DNA from: Aldrovandia affinis
Taxonomy: Eukaryota; Chordata; Actinopteri; Notacanthiformes; Halosauridae
Direction: 5' to 3'
Assembly (NCBI GenBank): GCA_029706075.1
Contig: JAINUG010000047.1
Coordinates: 5,329,830 to 5,393,829 of the forward strand
Length of the DNA: 64,000 nt
The notes beneath the pieces were generated by a model. That model worked only from the letters and a program-made list of their open reading frames with translations. It searched no databases and was not told the DNA's origin. The position numbers and the translations under genes are program-made. Each line of letters begins with the position of its first letter. Position 1 is the stretch's first letter. Positions 32,982-46,300 of the stretch are shown here, piece after piece.

Positions 32982-34216
32982 GTGTACAGCACTTTCCTTA
33001 AGTTAGTTAAAGAATTTAAGGAATTGGATGGGATGCCTGTGGAGATAGATTTCAAAGGTTGTGGTACAGTTGAAGCTTTTGAAGAAAATAAAGCCAAATG
33101 GCACAAGTCATGCCATCTGAAATTTTCATTCTCAAAGTTAGAGAAATTACGAATGCGTCAGAGTCTGAACAAAAGAAAACAAGACTCCGTTGATGAAGAC
33201 TTGCGGCGATCCAAGCGCCAGTCCATTTCAAATACATGTCCTAGTGAGTGCCTGTTCTGCTCTTTGAAGACAGGTAAACTCTGTCAATGTTCAACAATGG
33301 ATCTTGATAACAGTCTGCGGAAAATGGCCACTGAAATGCAGGACACAGCTCTGTTGGCTCAGGTCCTCTAGCCCCAATGCCAGAGTGTGACCATGAGGAG
33401 GCAGACACTAGAGTATGCATCCATCTAAAAGATGCTCTAGAAAAGGGTGCACAGACAGTCGTAATTCGAACAGTGGATACGGATATCATAGTGATCCTCG
33501 TTGGTCTGTTTGGACAGCTTGCCAAAGACTACCCAAATATAGGCCTCTGGGTTGCTTTTGGTATGGGGCAAAACTTCCAGGAAATATGCATCAATACTAT
33601 TTTCAAAAAGCTGGGGAAGAAAATGAGTTTGGCTCTACCGGGATTCCACTCATTCACAGGCTGTGATACAACTTCACAGTTCCAGGGCAAGGGCAAAAAG
33701 ACAGCCTGGGCTGCATGGAAATCATTTCCAGAAGTGGCAAATGGCTTCATTGCAATGACGGCTAATCCTTTTCAACCGCTTAGCCAGGAATCAAACAGTT
33801 TTGCATTTCTGGAAAGATACACCTGTGTTCTGTATGACAAGACAACTGACATTGAAAATGTCAATGATCTAAGGAAGGACCTGTTTGCTCAAAAATGTCT
33901 CTCAATGGAAAACATTCCTCCCACACAGGCTGCACTGCTACAACATTCAAATCGAGCAGTTTACCAAGCTAGCATTTGGTCCAAAAGTCTGAAAGCTATC
34001 CAGTCTGTACCTTCTCCTGAAAAATATGGATGGACCAAAGTAGCTGATTCGTGGACACCTTTATGGACACTCTTGCCAGAGGCTGCCAAAGTTTGTAGAG
34101 AACTCCTGAAGTGTGGCTGCAAAGCTGAGCCCCTCTGTTCTCGAAAGTGTCGATGCCGGGATGCTGGGTTTAAGGTTACCTTGCACAGCATTATGCCAAT
34201 GTGCTGGAACATGTGA
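32982..34216 (+). pseudogene. XPG-like nuclease with CXC-like tail, internally deleted
   Basis: Two open frames, 32982-33371 and 33377-34216, are offset by one frame. The first has a zinc-finger-like start (KWHKSCHLKF) and a CPSECLFCSLKTGKLCQC cluster. The second carries XPG-I-type acidic motifs: HEEADTR (residues 6-12), VDTDIIVI (D34, D36) and FTGCDTTSQFQGKGKK (D97), equivalent to the EAEA, DxD and GCDY metal-binding motifs of FEN/XPG nucleases. It ends in a cysteine-rich KCGCKAEPLCSRKCRCRDAG tail like Tesmin/TSO1 CXC repeats. The XPG-N half present in the related ORF at 54919 is absent here, so this copy is deleted in the middle. Function in transposition is inferred only. Confidence 0.7.
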
Positions 34217-34234
34217 ATTGGCACACGTGAGTCA

Positions 34235-34566
34235 CTACTAGACAGCAATGAACAAGAAGATGCAGAAGTGTAAATGTAAATAAGAAGATGCAGAGTGCAA
34301 AATAAGCAAGAAGATGCAGAGTGCAAAATAAATAAGATGATGCAGAGTGTACATGTAAACAAGAAGATGCAGAGTGCAATATAAATAAGAAGATGCAGAG
34401 TGCAAATGTAAACAAGATCAGAGTGCAAAATAAATAAGAAGATGCAGAGTGTAAATGTAAACAAGAAGATGCAGAGTGCAAATGTAAACAAGAAGATCGA
34501 GTCAGAGTGCAAAAGTAAATAAGAAGATGCAGAGTGCAAAATAAGCAAGAAGATGCAGAGTGCAAT
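34235..34566 (+). repeat. minisatellite, about 27-bp unit
   Basis: Roughly a dozen units of AAGAAGATGCAGAGTGCAAA plus a short A/T spacer (ATAAAT or TGTAAAC) in two alternating variants. It starts just after the nuclease stop codon. Antisense open frames here are repeat products. Confidence 0.93.
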
Positions 34567-34572
34567 TGTTTA

Positions 34573-35310
34573 GACAACCATTTGGAATTTCTTCAACAGC
34601 TCACTTCCTGTTTTTGGGGGCACCCCTTCTAGGATATATAAGGATCACTCAATGTACGTACCAAATTATATGCTTTTATGACGTCCTTTTTGTGCTTTAT
34701 GTCAATCGCTAACTGTTTAGGCGGCCATTTAGAATTTCTTCTACAGCTCACTTCCTGTTTTAAGATTTTTTTGGGTACCCCTTCTAGGATGTCTTAGGAT
34801 CACCCAAGGGACATTTGTGCCAAATGTTATGCTTTTATAAGATTCTTTAGGTGTCTTTTGAGTCAACTGCAAACAGTTTAGATGGCCATTTTGAATTTCG
34901 TCAATAACTCACTTCCTGTTTAAGATTTTTTTGGGCACCCCTTCTAGGATGTCTTAGGATCACCCAAGGGACATTTGTGCCAAATGTTATGCTTTTATGA
35001 GATTCTTTAGGTGTCTTTTGAGTCAACTGCCAACAGTTTAGGTGGCCATTTAGAATTTCGTCAATAACTCACTTCCTGTTTAAGATTTTTTTGGGCACCC
35101 CTTGTAGGATGTCTTAGGATCACCCAAGGGACATTTGTGCCACATTTTATGCTTTTATGAGATTCTTTAGGTGTCTTTTGAGTCAACTGCCAACAGTTTA
35201 GGTGGCCATTTTGAATTTCGTCAATAACTCACTTCCTGTTTAAGATTTTTTGGGCACCCCTTCTATGATGTCTTAGGATTACCCAAGGAACATGTGTATC
35301 AATTTCCATG
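34573..35310 (+). repeat. 155-bp tandem array (about five units)
   Basis: Units share TCACTTCCTGTTTAAGATTT, GGGCACCCCTTCTAGGATGT, CTTAGGATCACCCAAGGGAC and TTTGAGTCAACTGCCAACAG. They start near 34573, 34720, 34877, 35033 and 35187. The inner units are the most alike. A diverged unit in the opposite orientation lies near the left end of the element (31540-31660), so these are subterminal repeats of the transposon. Confidence 0.9.
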
Positions 35311-35814
35311 CTTCTATCCGCCGCGTAACGAAATTTCACATAATTCCCCCTACTATTTTAACTTCTTTCTTACTTGTCCTGAATCTAAGCAGCCACCGCC
35401 TCCTAAACCTCCACTGCCAGTCCAGCTTACTGCCACTCTGAAAGTGCCACTCTGATGTAGGAATGCATAAAGTATAAATGGGTAATACATATTTTTTGGA
35501 AAAGGTTGTTGGCTGTTTTTTTGTATGTTGCTGTAGTTGCGGTAGTTGCTTTGAGCCCTAGATTGTGTCCGCTGCGTCGACCCGCACGACAATTACTTGG
35601 GCACCACCACTTTTAATCATGTGATGTCACCCCTGGCATAAGTATGCCCTTAGACAATGCCAAATTCTACTATTTAGGAATATTATAATTACATTATTAT
35701 AGTGAAGAATGTGTTTAGGTGTGGTATTCAGTCTCTGGCTTCTGAGCTTCATCTTCATCTCTGAGGTATCTTTCCCTTTTTTATTTATTTTTTTATTTTT
35801 CTCCCCAATGGAAT

Positions 35815-36096
35815 CACCAATTGTGCCCCTGAGTTATTTATATGCCACATGTACCTGTACAAGGAGTACCGCAGCTGAAACAAATGCACTCACCACAAGC
35901 AACTGCCTGCTATTGGGAGGAACTATTCTAGCTGTAACCCAAGGAATCCTGGCTGACTTCCACCAAACCTACCATTTGTGTCCCTCAACAGCAGACTCCT
36001 AGTCATAGTTTTCTGATGTCATTGCCGAAGCCAAGCTCAAACTATGACTATTGTCCAGCCTGTGCTCTTTACCAACTGAGACACTCAGGAGCCTTT
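35815..36096 (-). mobile_element. decayed tRNA-like SINE
   Basis: On the - strand it starts GGCTCCTGAGTGTCTCAGTT followed by GGTAAAGAGCA, an A-box-like tRNA head. It ends in TTGGGGAGAAAAATAAAA, similar to the tail of the SINE at 59481. The B box is degenerate. Confidence 0.5.
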
Positions 36097-36559
36097 AAAC
36101 TGCCAATCTTTGACCAGACCAAGGCCATAAATCTGTACCAGTGTATGAAATGGAGAATTCATTGTGTGTCAAATAATACTGACTGAACAGGTATACTGTA
36201 ATGAATTCTGATGATTACATTTATGATTTCATAAATAAAAATGCACTGCAGATGTTTGTGGAACTTATGACTGAGCTTTGATCTTTGGAAAATAAATTTG
36301 GAATTAAATTAATAGAATGTTAAATCCATATGCCAAATAGGTCATGCATTCTTTCATTTGGCTGATTTTAAGAATCATCTTCTCTCCCCCTTCTCAGCTT
36401 GTGGTGCAGGCATTCTATGAGTAAACTGAGAGGACAACAATTGGCCACTGATGTGATGGGGGCAGTACTGATTAAGCTACTTTGGAGGCACTAGGCTGAT
36501 GCTGCCACACATTACACAAATACTGAGTCTGAAGAATGCTTAGTGAACTCAGCCATTCA

Positions 36560-36765
36560 GAATTGTTGGCCTTATGAAAGTGATTGTGGTGGCACTGCTG
36601 TGCAACTGTTAGTGATCTTTCCAGAAGGTTGCAGTATCAAATCCCCTGGGAGGGTCATGACTGTTTTTTTAATTGCTTCTTCAGCTGTGTAAAGGGATCA
36701 TATGTACATTTTCAGTTGTGTTAGCTCTCCTGGAAAAGGCAAACTGCTAATGAAATGATGTACTA
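36560..36765 (+). mobile_element. possible old SINE
   Basis: A B-box-like GGTTGCAGTATCAAATCCCC near 36626 is followed about 100 bp later by a diverged L2-like tail (CTCTCCTGGAAAAGGCAAAC, then TGCTAATGAAAT). Similarity is by eye and weak. Confidence 0.35.
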
Positions 36766-39605
36766 CAACATAAAACAATAGCATAACCTGTTCTTATATC
36801 CATTCTCTAATGAGTCACTCTTTCATTCTGTCCAGAGAAAAGCTCATTTTACAGTCCTTACTGTGCTCATTTATTTTGTATTTTTAAGTTTACCTCTCTT
36901 ATCTCTGCGAGTCATTCACGCGGTACTGATAAGGTCCTCCTCATTGGTATGGAGGATCACTGCACACTGCAGAGCCCATAGATTGCAGGAAGATACACAT
37001 TACCTCAAGATATTGTGGGGAATCTGAGGGGTAAGCAGCAGATATGTGGTGGAGGAACACAAACATGCAGGTAGGTGCACAGACCAGAGTGCTAGACAAG
37101 TGCTAGAAATGTATTTTATTCTGATGTTTTCTCTTCTTTAGAGTTTTTGAATTATATAAAAATAAAATATCAAATATTTGTTTTGTTTATGGCGATTGCA
37201 GTGAGATTTATGTGTGAGTAATTGTGAGGAATTAATTTGTATTTGGGTGGTATTGATGGTATTCATCTCTCTTTTATTCATTTTTTATTTTGGTTAGTTC
37301 CTTATTTTGTGATTTTTTTAACAAATGTTTTATTTTTTATTATTTTGTAATATAAACCAGCATGTGTATTCAAGGTTAGTTCAAAATGCATAATTTTGGT
37401 TCTGGTAGCATATCTTATCTGAATTTTAGTTGTATTTGTATTTATATTTATTGATATTTGTATTCAAATTGTATTGTTTTATTTGTATTAGTCATTTACT
37501 CAGCTGTCATCAAAGCCATACATGCAGTACATCTGACTACAAGAATCAGAAGGCTATCTTTAATAATGTTGTCTTAAAAAGGAAAATAAAAGTTGAAAAA
37601 GTAAAAGGGAAAGACTCTAATGTCCATTTCACTTATACAATGCACCTGCTGTAACATTCATAATAATGGCTCATCACAAAAGTTTTAATCACATTAAATC
37701 ATTTTAATAAGGGCATTTTGTTGTAAATTATTGATGAATCTTCTCCTCAGGCCTCATGTTTGTCCAATCTCCCCTCTAATTTGTCACTCAAAGTGAGGAT
37801 GTCTTAAGAGATGCCTGACAACTCTGAACCTTGCAAATCAGTTAAACAGTGGCATTGTAAAGCTATCAGCTTGATGAGCTATCACACCAGCTCTTACTTG
37901 CCAGTAGTGGAAATCAGTAGGCTTAATAGAAACAGTGATAATATTATGTTTCATTCTGAATGAATGAATATTCAGTTTATGCAGTGTTGTATTCATGGAC
38001 AAGATTGCATCATTTCCATGTTTATATTATCATAACTCTAACTATTAAGTGATTGACTAAAAAGGTTTACAAAGATGACTGATAATGTTAGTATGCAGTT
38101 TATATATGAGCACTAAATTGTAAATCCACATCCATGTCTTCCAAGACAAAATGCTGGACTTAAAAAGAACCAATATTTAGATAAAATGTTGCCATAAAAG
38201 CATAAAGGAATTACCTTGAGAATCACTGCACAAATTATGCTAGCATACTATATGGCGTTGGAAATCTGATGTAATTCTTCCTGCATAAAATTGACCATTT
38301 CCACTTTCACTACCAACTGATGGCTCACAAACAGGATAAGAAAATTACTATTTAAAATGAATGAGCACAGCCAAATTAAGTTCATATTTTAAAGTGTTAC
38401 GTTTTTTAATAACTTGATTGAATAATCAAGTACCTCATACATCTGAAACTAGTATTAAATAGTGCTTATCACATCAGATGCTTTCTCTGAACAGATGAAC
38501 AGGTGTTATGACATTTATTTAACAGCAGGTGTCACTAAGCTAAAGCCATATGTGCTCACTCACATCTGTGAAGAGCAATTTTCTAATCGAGGGGAAGGCA
38601 ATCCTGTTGCCAGAGTGCTGGAGATGCTTCTGGAGTTCTATTCTTATATCCATTCTCGTATTTTCATAATTCAAACACTTACTTGGCTATATTATGTCAG
38701 GTGCTGATATAATCAAAGTGAACAGTATTTTTAATTGAGAGGATCATTCATATTCCTAGGAATGGCTGCACATTTTCAATTAAATGATGCCCAATCTCTT
38801 CCTGGGCACTCACCTTGTGGCCTAGCTTTTGTTCCAGCTACACTTTCAGTTAATTAAGGTTGATTGAGTTGTTAACTGAATATTTTTGATTCATTTGATA
38901 TCAGTTGCCATTGATTCTTTGTGAAGGGAATGTATTTTTGTATGTGTGTTTGTGTCAATATAATATATATGTTGTTTATCCAACATATACAGTATTTGTT
39001 CATAGCTGTCCTTCAAACAAAATCATTGTGATTGTCTCAGTTGCGCATGATAATCTGTTAAAATGTTTTAAAATGGTGTCAAATTAATTAGACAATGATG
39101 TAAAATAAGAATATTGCAGTATGTAGCAGGGAGAGCATCACTGGATCTCCCTCAGATCAATATGACAGGTTAGGTTTATACAGACATTGTGACATTATCT
39201 TGTCATGTCAAGGCTTAACATCACACCTGCTAGTGCCAAGGTGCAGGTAAGACTTCCCTTGTCCGTAAAGTGATCCTGACATGATAAATAATGGAACAGT
39301 CCACAGCCTTTAAGATAAGTTTGCCCAGCAAGGCTCCTTTTTCACTAGGCTTTCTCTTCTGGGCAATGACTCAGGAAGCTGTAGTAATTTTTCATGAGCT
39401 TGCAGGTCAAGCTTGCATGGCTTGAGGTGGAGAGCTTCAGGAGACAGTCGACGCGTGCAGCACCAGGGCAGTACCCAGCATTCCATGCGCGCCCCTTGGC
39501 TCCTCGCAGGTGGCAGGTCAAAGTGGCGTCACAGGTCAGATTAATTGTGTTTCACCCAGAATCACATAAATTGGTTACGGTTACAGGACAGTGAATGAAT
39601 AAAAT

Positions 39606-40320
39606 ATGCCATTGAAAAAGAAAAAAACAGCAAGAACGGAGGAAACCAAAGAGGCAGATGATGACGTTGATGAGCCTCAGCCGAAACCCAAGCATAGGAG
39701 AAAATCAGCTGCCAACACAGAGGTTGCCGACAAGAAGAAGAAGAAGTCCAAAGAAGAAGACTCCGAGTCAGAGGAGTCAGAATACAAAGATAAAGGGAGC
39801 AGGAAAAAAGGGGATGCTAATGGGAAGCTAAAGGAGAAGAAGAAGAAAAATAAATCAGAAGAAAAGGAAGGAGAGTACGATGAGGTGACCAGCGATGAGG
39901 CAGAAAGCCAGGAAAAGTACAACAACAATGATTCCAAGACCAAACACAAAAAAAAGAGAGCTGAAGAGGAAGTGATCAAGGTCACAAAAAAGGATAAGAA
40001 GAAGAAGTCATCTATTGAGGACGACCAGGAGGAAATAATGGGGTCCAAAGACAAGAAGTCCAAGGAGGGTGACAAGAAGTCCAAGAAGGAATCTGATAAG
40101 GAGGAGGATATCCCTGAGGAGCAGGAGGAGGATGGCAACAAAAAGAAAAAGGGCAAGAAGGGCAAGAAAGGCTCAGGGGACAGCGATGAGGACAACAAGA
40201 AAGGGAAAGGCAAGAAATCCAAAGTAAAACAAGTCAACTATGTTGAAATATATGAGAATGAGCTGAGGAATTATAAGGAGATATCTGAGGTGTATGACGA
40301 TGACTATCACACGAAAAAAG
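39606..40320 (+). CDS. loxhd1: loxhd1 exon 1, K/E-rich N-terminus
   Basis: The ATG at 39606 has an in-frame TAA at 39600-39602, which supports this start unless an upstream exon splices in. The donor is GTAAGG at 40321 and codon phase at the end is 1. The exon encodes 238 residues: MPLKKKK, a long run of mixed lysine, glutamate, aspartate and serine up to about residue 209, then [12 protein letters not shown] (212-223) and an acidic linker DDDYHTKK. The YVEIYENEL segment corresponds to FLALYEAELLNY of mammalian LOXHD1. The low-complexity stretch is probably disordered, and I do not remember it in the mammalian protein. Confidence 0.88.
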
Positions 40321-43300
40321 GTAAGGTTCAACCACTCTCTCGCAATTCATTTGGGGGGGAAGGGGGTTGGGGGTTTGAGAAAATACAACAGATTACGCCC
40401 TTTTAACGAATCTTTGAGCAGTAGATTAACATTTAACTATCATAAAATATTTCAGGATTTCGGCAGGGGTTTAAACCCGAACTCTTCTCCTGTGTGTCTC
40501 AGCAAGGTGTCTCAGTTATTGAGTTCCCCTGGTGCCAGGACAAGACTGGATGAGCTGAAACTGTAGGACTGCATTTTAATAACACCCCTTGTATTTCACA
40601 TGGTTAGCACACCATTGTCAGTGGCCATATCTTACATTTGGCCATATCAGTAGCCAAATGTAATCTGTGCACCAGTATGCCCTGTCTTTTTTTAATGAGG
40701 TTTACAAACAGCTACTGAGTTATCATAGCAGTATAGTATTGTGTTATCTATTGTCATGCCAGCCTTATTATATATATACAGACATGGTTCATCTGGATTA
40801 TATACTCATACACTCTTGCTGCAATTTTTTTGTAACATCACAGTAACTCTTCTTTGGTTTTGGAAGAAAATATGTTCATTCCAAAGGTGATCGTATTTTA
40901 GCTGTCTTGCATGTTCATGTTATGGAGTGAGACCTGCCATAGATACAAAATAAAAGACACTGTCCCCTCCTGTGTTTCTCTCTCTACCTCTTCCTACCTC
41001 TGAAACTTATCTCTCTCCTTTCTCTTCCTCTTTGTACTCCTTTTGCAACTCCTTTTTGGTCTTTCTGTTTAAGAAACTTTTTAAAATGTCAGTGTGAGCT
41101 GCCTGGACTTTTTCCTCACTTCCTCCTCAGTCTCTCTTCTTTCATTCCTTTCTGCTCTGTTTCATTCCCTTTTCCACAAACATGACTTAATCCCCGGTTA
41201 TGGAAAGCATGAGCTGGCATGGAAAAATCTAGCCCTGCCTAAATCACATGGTATGAGGTGTGTGTCAGACATTGCTTGTAGTTGACCGTTTCAATCTTAA
41301 TGTTGCCAGAAAACCAATTCTGATTGTTATGAAACAGATAGTTCTGGGTGCTGATTAGTCCTCAGTTTATAAAAAATGAAAGGGTAAAACAGATTAACTC
41401 AAATTAAATAAAAATGCAAGGTTTAAACTTTGTGATTAAATTTAATCATGGTCAGTTCTCATTCTTTCCAGTTAGCAACCTGCGGCCCATACTTCTATTG
41501 AATTTGTTTCACAGAGGAAATAGCCTGCCATTGCTTACATGCATATTTAAAAATGCATGTAATTTAGGATTGTCAGCCCTTTCAAGTGGAATGTTTGCAA
41601 TCAAAAATGCATCCGTAAAATGTTGGATAACATCTGTCTGTCACTCATTTCAGATTTTCTCAGTGACTGGATTCCCCCTCATTGTTTATTTCAGACCATG
41701 ATTGATGTTTGTCTGTAAATACAGATCTATTGTGTTTTATGTGCCTGTATGGATTAGTTGCAAACTGAATATTTTTTACTCCATCAGTCTGTAGTGTACC
41801 AGGAGAGTACTGTTGCACATGGTTGCTCAAATACTTTTTCGTTCTTTCCTTCCTCTCACCTGGCGTATTACGTCAACTAATTGCTTTTATGAGGTTCACA
41901 ATTGATAACAAATTGTATAATTAGTCAGGTGATTGAGGCAATCCAATGCCTACAGTGACCCCACAGGGATTTAGATGGTAATGCAAGTTGAAATCATTTT
42001 GAATCATGTGCCCTAGATAAGCTGGTGTCCCTACTGATAACCATTGCTGCCAAGACCACACCTACAGAAGAGCTAACTGACAAAGTTGTGCTGAAACACT
42101 ATCAGTTAAATATTTCCACATTTCAAGGAAAGACATTGATTCCCTGATCATATTTGACTTTTGCATTTAAGGAAAGTGAATTTCAAGTTGTTGCCTGAGG
42201 ATGTGATGGTGTTCTGTCATTTAATGAACTGTATGTGTTTTATAATTAAATGGTTCAAGTAGCCTAGATGGGCCGAACGGCCTGTTCTCATCATTATGTA
42301 TTCTTATGTTCTTATGTTCTTCTTAAGTATATGTATGAAATTAATGGAAAAAATATGGTGCAGTTTTTATTGCTTAATAAATTATGAATGATTGCATTAT
42401 ACTCTTTAAAATGACATTTTAGTCCCTCATTAATAAATATGAACAAATATGATTTAAGAAAGGTGCGTTTTTCAGATACACATAGTATGTGCATATTGTA
42501 AACTTATGTACAGTTTTCACAAACTGGCCACACTGGTGTCTTTGTCTTAATTTTACAAAAATGTATTATTTTTGTTCAATAATCAGCTATTTTAATAATG
42601 TTTGATTCAATTACTACTCATTATGATTTCGCGAAGGGTTATATAACTGTCCAGAAGGTCATATTTGTGTATTATGCCGTAACTCATAGCCATAGTACCA
42701 TCACATGTTTGGAATATGCAAATGCTTTAGGGATCTTGGATGTTTGTGGAATAACTATATTTTTGTATGATATTATGTTACCGTAATTGATTGAGCTGTG
42801 CCTGCCACAGAATGCATGATTAACTTTATTTCTTATAAACCAGAGATACTGAGTTATAAATCCAAATTGAACAAATAAAAAAGTGAGAGATTTGGATGGA
42901 ATATTTCCAAATAATATGTATCCACAAGTGTGTTTCAGAACAGAGCATATGTATTTAAAACTACAATGTATTTAAAAATTGAAATCTATTTGTTTACTAA
43001 CCTAATTGGTAAATACTTGTGAAAGATACAAAAATAAGAATTTATCAGACTTTATCAGTAAATAAATATTACTTCTTTTTTTTTTATACGTAATACGCCA
43101 GGTGATATTTAAATCTGTATTCTATAAACTTAAACTGCCCTTAAAATAAAACTTTGATAGGTATTTGATAGGTTCCCGAAATGGCTACAGCAGCCCTTGG
43201 AGTATGATGTGGTATCTGAAAGAATAGATTGCATTATAATCATTTGCTACAATTTATCTTAAAGCTATTATTTCCCCTCTGTTATGATTCCAACAAGTTC

Positions 43301-46300
43301 TGCTTCAAAAAACTTTGTGCAAAATCTTACCAGCAGTTATATATGCTCAGTTTCAGCATTTGTCGACAATTTGGTGGACTGTGTGCTTGCATTTTTATTA
43401 TTTCCCGGCATTCAAAGAAGCTTGTGAATTTGTGACCGAGTGTATGGCTTTAAAAGGCAAATGGAAAACATTACCCAGTGTTCTCCAGCTACAGAACCAC
43501 AAGAATGGGCCGCCATGGAAATGGCTTGCAACATCATTTGACCCAGTATTTTCCCAAACATTACACTTAAAACAAGGTTTTAAGTTGAGGTAAGATCATT
43601 TGTGCTTTATGTGAGTATTTTACTGAGGATCTTTCATGCTTTATAACATATACTGTAAGTCACTTAGAATTTCAGTTTATCAAGAAAAAAGGGCATCTTT
43701 GCTGTAAGGTGTCCCAATCAGTGAAGGATGCTTTATAAAAGATCTTGAACAACAAATCAAAATTTTCAACACAATATGTAAATTAGAATTTGTTTAATAC
43801 TCTGGCTCTGTCTCTGTTTTCTCTTTCTATCTCCCTCCATCTCTCTGTCATTTTAACTTATTTCTTCATTTTTGAAGTTGCTTTGTTGGCATAATATGAG
43901 TAAGCATAATTATAATAATAATAATAAGTATTGCCGAAGCAGTCTACAATAAAAGTATTTTATGTACAGGCTGGTGTGCGGTTGTCCATAAGGGGACAAT
44001 GAGAGCACCCTGTACCTACGGCCCCCTCTTCGGCTACAGCGCTCCTCCAACTGATCTTTCATGTCAGCCCGTGACCATCTCTGAATGACAATCTTTTTCT
44101 CTGTCTCTCACTCTCTGTCTCGCTCACCTCATACACCCACAGTGTATGAGGTGGTCACCATCACTGGAGATGTCAGAGGTGCGGGCACAGATGCCAATGT
44201 GTTTGTCATTTTCTTTGGAGAATATGGCATCACTCCGAAAGTTCACCTGGCCAGCAAGTGAGTCCCCTTTAGAGGTTACATTCGGCATATGAAGCACCCT
44301 GATTTAGCTGCATATTTTCAATGTGCTATATGAATTACCTGAAGGTAACAAATTTGGAGGATTATATAAATGTGCTCATTTATGCTAAAAGGGCCAATCC
44401 CTGGGTGTAACTGATGGAAGTAAGGGTTTGGATGTTTAAATGGAAATTTAATTGGATAAGTAATGTTATCCTCCTAAAAAAACAAACATATGGAGTTAGG
44501 TTAGATTCCATTAAGCATAATTTAGTTAAGTTGTTATATAGTCGTAGTACATATGGAGAGATCATCAATACATCTTCATGAACAACTAAAGTAACATATA
44601 ATTAAAGTAACTAAAGTAACATATAATGATATTGTTATATATGTATATAGATTTAATTAATTTTGTTTTTAATAAACATTAATTCTGTTAAAGTTGATGT
44701 ATGTTAATGATTCATAATTATTATTACTTATGATGTTTATATATATATATCTGAACACGAATTCCTTGTTTTGGATCACATTTTAAAGAGATTGGTCTGT
44801 GGGGAAATTACAATTACAACTAATGTAACATGATGTTCTGAATTTCTCTCCAATCCTACAGCACTGAAAAGAGGTATTTTATTGTTTTCAAATTATAGTA
44901 GAGGTCAAATTAAAACAGACCAAGAATTACCCCCACCGTGTTTTGAGAGATGCTGTATATTCACATACATGCTATTCAATACATTTTACCATGGGCCCAT
45001 TCTTTCCTCTGCCTACCTAGCTGTGTGGAGCTTTTGCTGGCAAGCTGGCTACCAACTACATGCAATTCCTTATGAGATGCTAAATATAGCTTGTAAGAAA
45101 TTTGCACTCTGGACTAAACAAAGGAAATACAACACCACTGTGTAGCTTACTTGGTTTTGATAGGGCATCTCTGTTGCTAATAGCTTAGCTACCTTCAACT
45201 AAATAGCTAATATTTTGTTAGTTTATATCAGAGGTTGCCATGACAGACCTTGGCTGAAAGTTGAACAATCTTGGATATATAGAGATGGGGAGAGCTAACC
45301 TGGTTGCTCTTGTGCTTTCTTTTGTTCCACAGGACTATTTTGAGCCAAACACCATATATAACTGTATACTTGCCTGTATTATGAGATATATTTGCAATAG
45401 TCAGTAACAAGTATAATAGTAACAAGACAGTGTTTTTAACAGTGCATAACTCAAAAAGTATGCAGCTTACTTGAAAAGAGAGAAGAAATCCAAGCTGTAT
45501 TGAATATTATGGCATCACAGAAATAGCTTATTTTACTTCACAGCTTTTGGTGGAGCTAAAACAGGAAATAAAGTTAATACATCACACCATGAAAAGACAA
45601 TTGATAGAGATGAATAACATTGTATGCTGCATTGCTTTTAATTTGAAAACTGATTTGTAACATTTCCCTGTACTTTTCTTCTATGTTCTGTCAAGCAATG
45701 AAGATCAATTAGGGCACATATAAGATAACCATTAATTTAATAAACGGAAATGAATAACATGGTAAAATTATGGAACAAGCATGTACATACAGCAACATGA
45801 TGAACACAATTCATCTACATATTGGGGTCATATGTAAATGCATGGCATAGTAGATCTTTTGTTGAGAAAAAAAAGATAAAAGACTACAATATCATGCTAT
45901 TTTGCAAAAGGTTTTATCATTTGAGAATTAAAGGATTGAATGATTATGTTATGCATGGCATTCCATATCAGATTTCCTATTTCATGTTTCCTGTAACGTG
46001 AAATAATAGATGGAATCGCATGTGTACCCCCTGATGTACTGAATGAAATTCAAATGGTATTAAAGTACATGAACTTTTATTCTAAATTAGTGTGTTAGTA
46101 TGTTAGTGGCAAACAAAGGTTTGCTTAGTATGAGAGTTCTGAACCAGAATTAATTGTTGGTTATTAAGTGTGTATGAATATGTTGTCACACTCTACATTA
46201 AGTAAACAGTGCGGTCCAAAAGTCTGAGTCCACTACTAGGATCTGTTTGTTTTCATTATTCATCAAAAACAAAGACAAAATGTTTACTCAGAACAATTTG

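Larger units (their letters stand above)
31502..35355 (+). mobile_element. 3.85-kb TIR transposon with XPG-like nuclease ORF (Academ-like)
   Basis: The ends are inverted repeats (TAGTAGGGGGGATTA at the left, TAATTCCCCCTACTA at the right), with a second shared inner block, CGTTACGCGGCGGATAGAAG. A TTT target duplication flanks the element at 31499-31501 and 35356-35358. The inside carries an RTE-like insertion (31973-32104), a nuclease-type ORF (32982-34216), a 27-bp minisatellite and a 155-bp tandem array. Academ elements are known for XPG-like nucleases and 3-4-bp target duplications, which fits. No DDE transposase was seen, so it may be a deleted derivative. It has inserted at the end of the hAT coding region. 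Confidence 0.72.
35359..39605. other. intergenic region upstream of loxhd1
   Basis: Mostly AT-rich unassigned sequence. I see two decayed SINE-like stretches (35815-36096 and 36560-36765) and no coding exon. The loxhd1 promoter should lie toward the right end, but I cannot point to a core element. Confidence 0.5.

Noticed and set aside
33961-34577. Long - strand open frames over the 34.2-34.6 kb region
   Set aside because: They are translations of the minisatellite and the antisense of the nuclease ORF.
39677-40237. 186-codon antisense open frame over loxhd1 exon 1, rich in serine, leucine and phenylalanine
   Set aside because: It is the mirror of the lysine/glutamate-codon-rich sense exon, which joins in frame with the PLAT exons; the antisense frame has no independent support.
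43315-43593. 92-codon frame in loxhd1 intron 1 as an exon
   Set aside because: It has no PLAT-like sequence, and exons 1 and 2 join directly in phase; it looks like chance.
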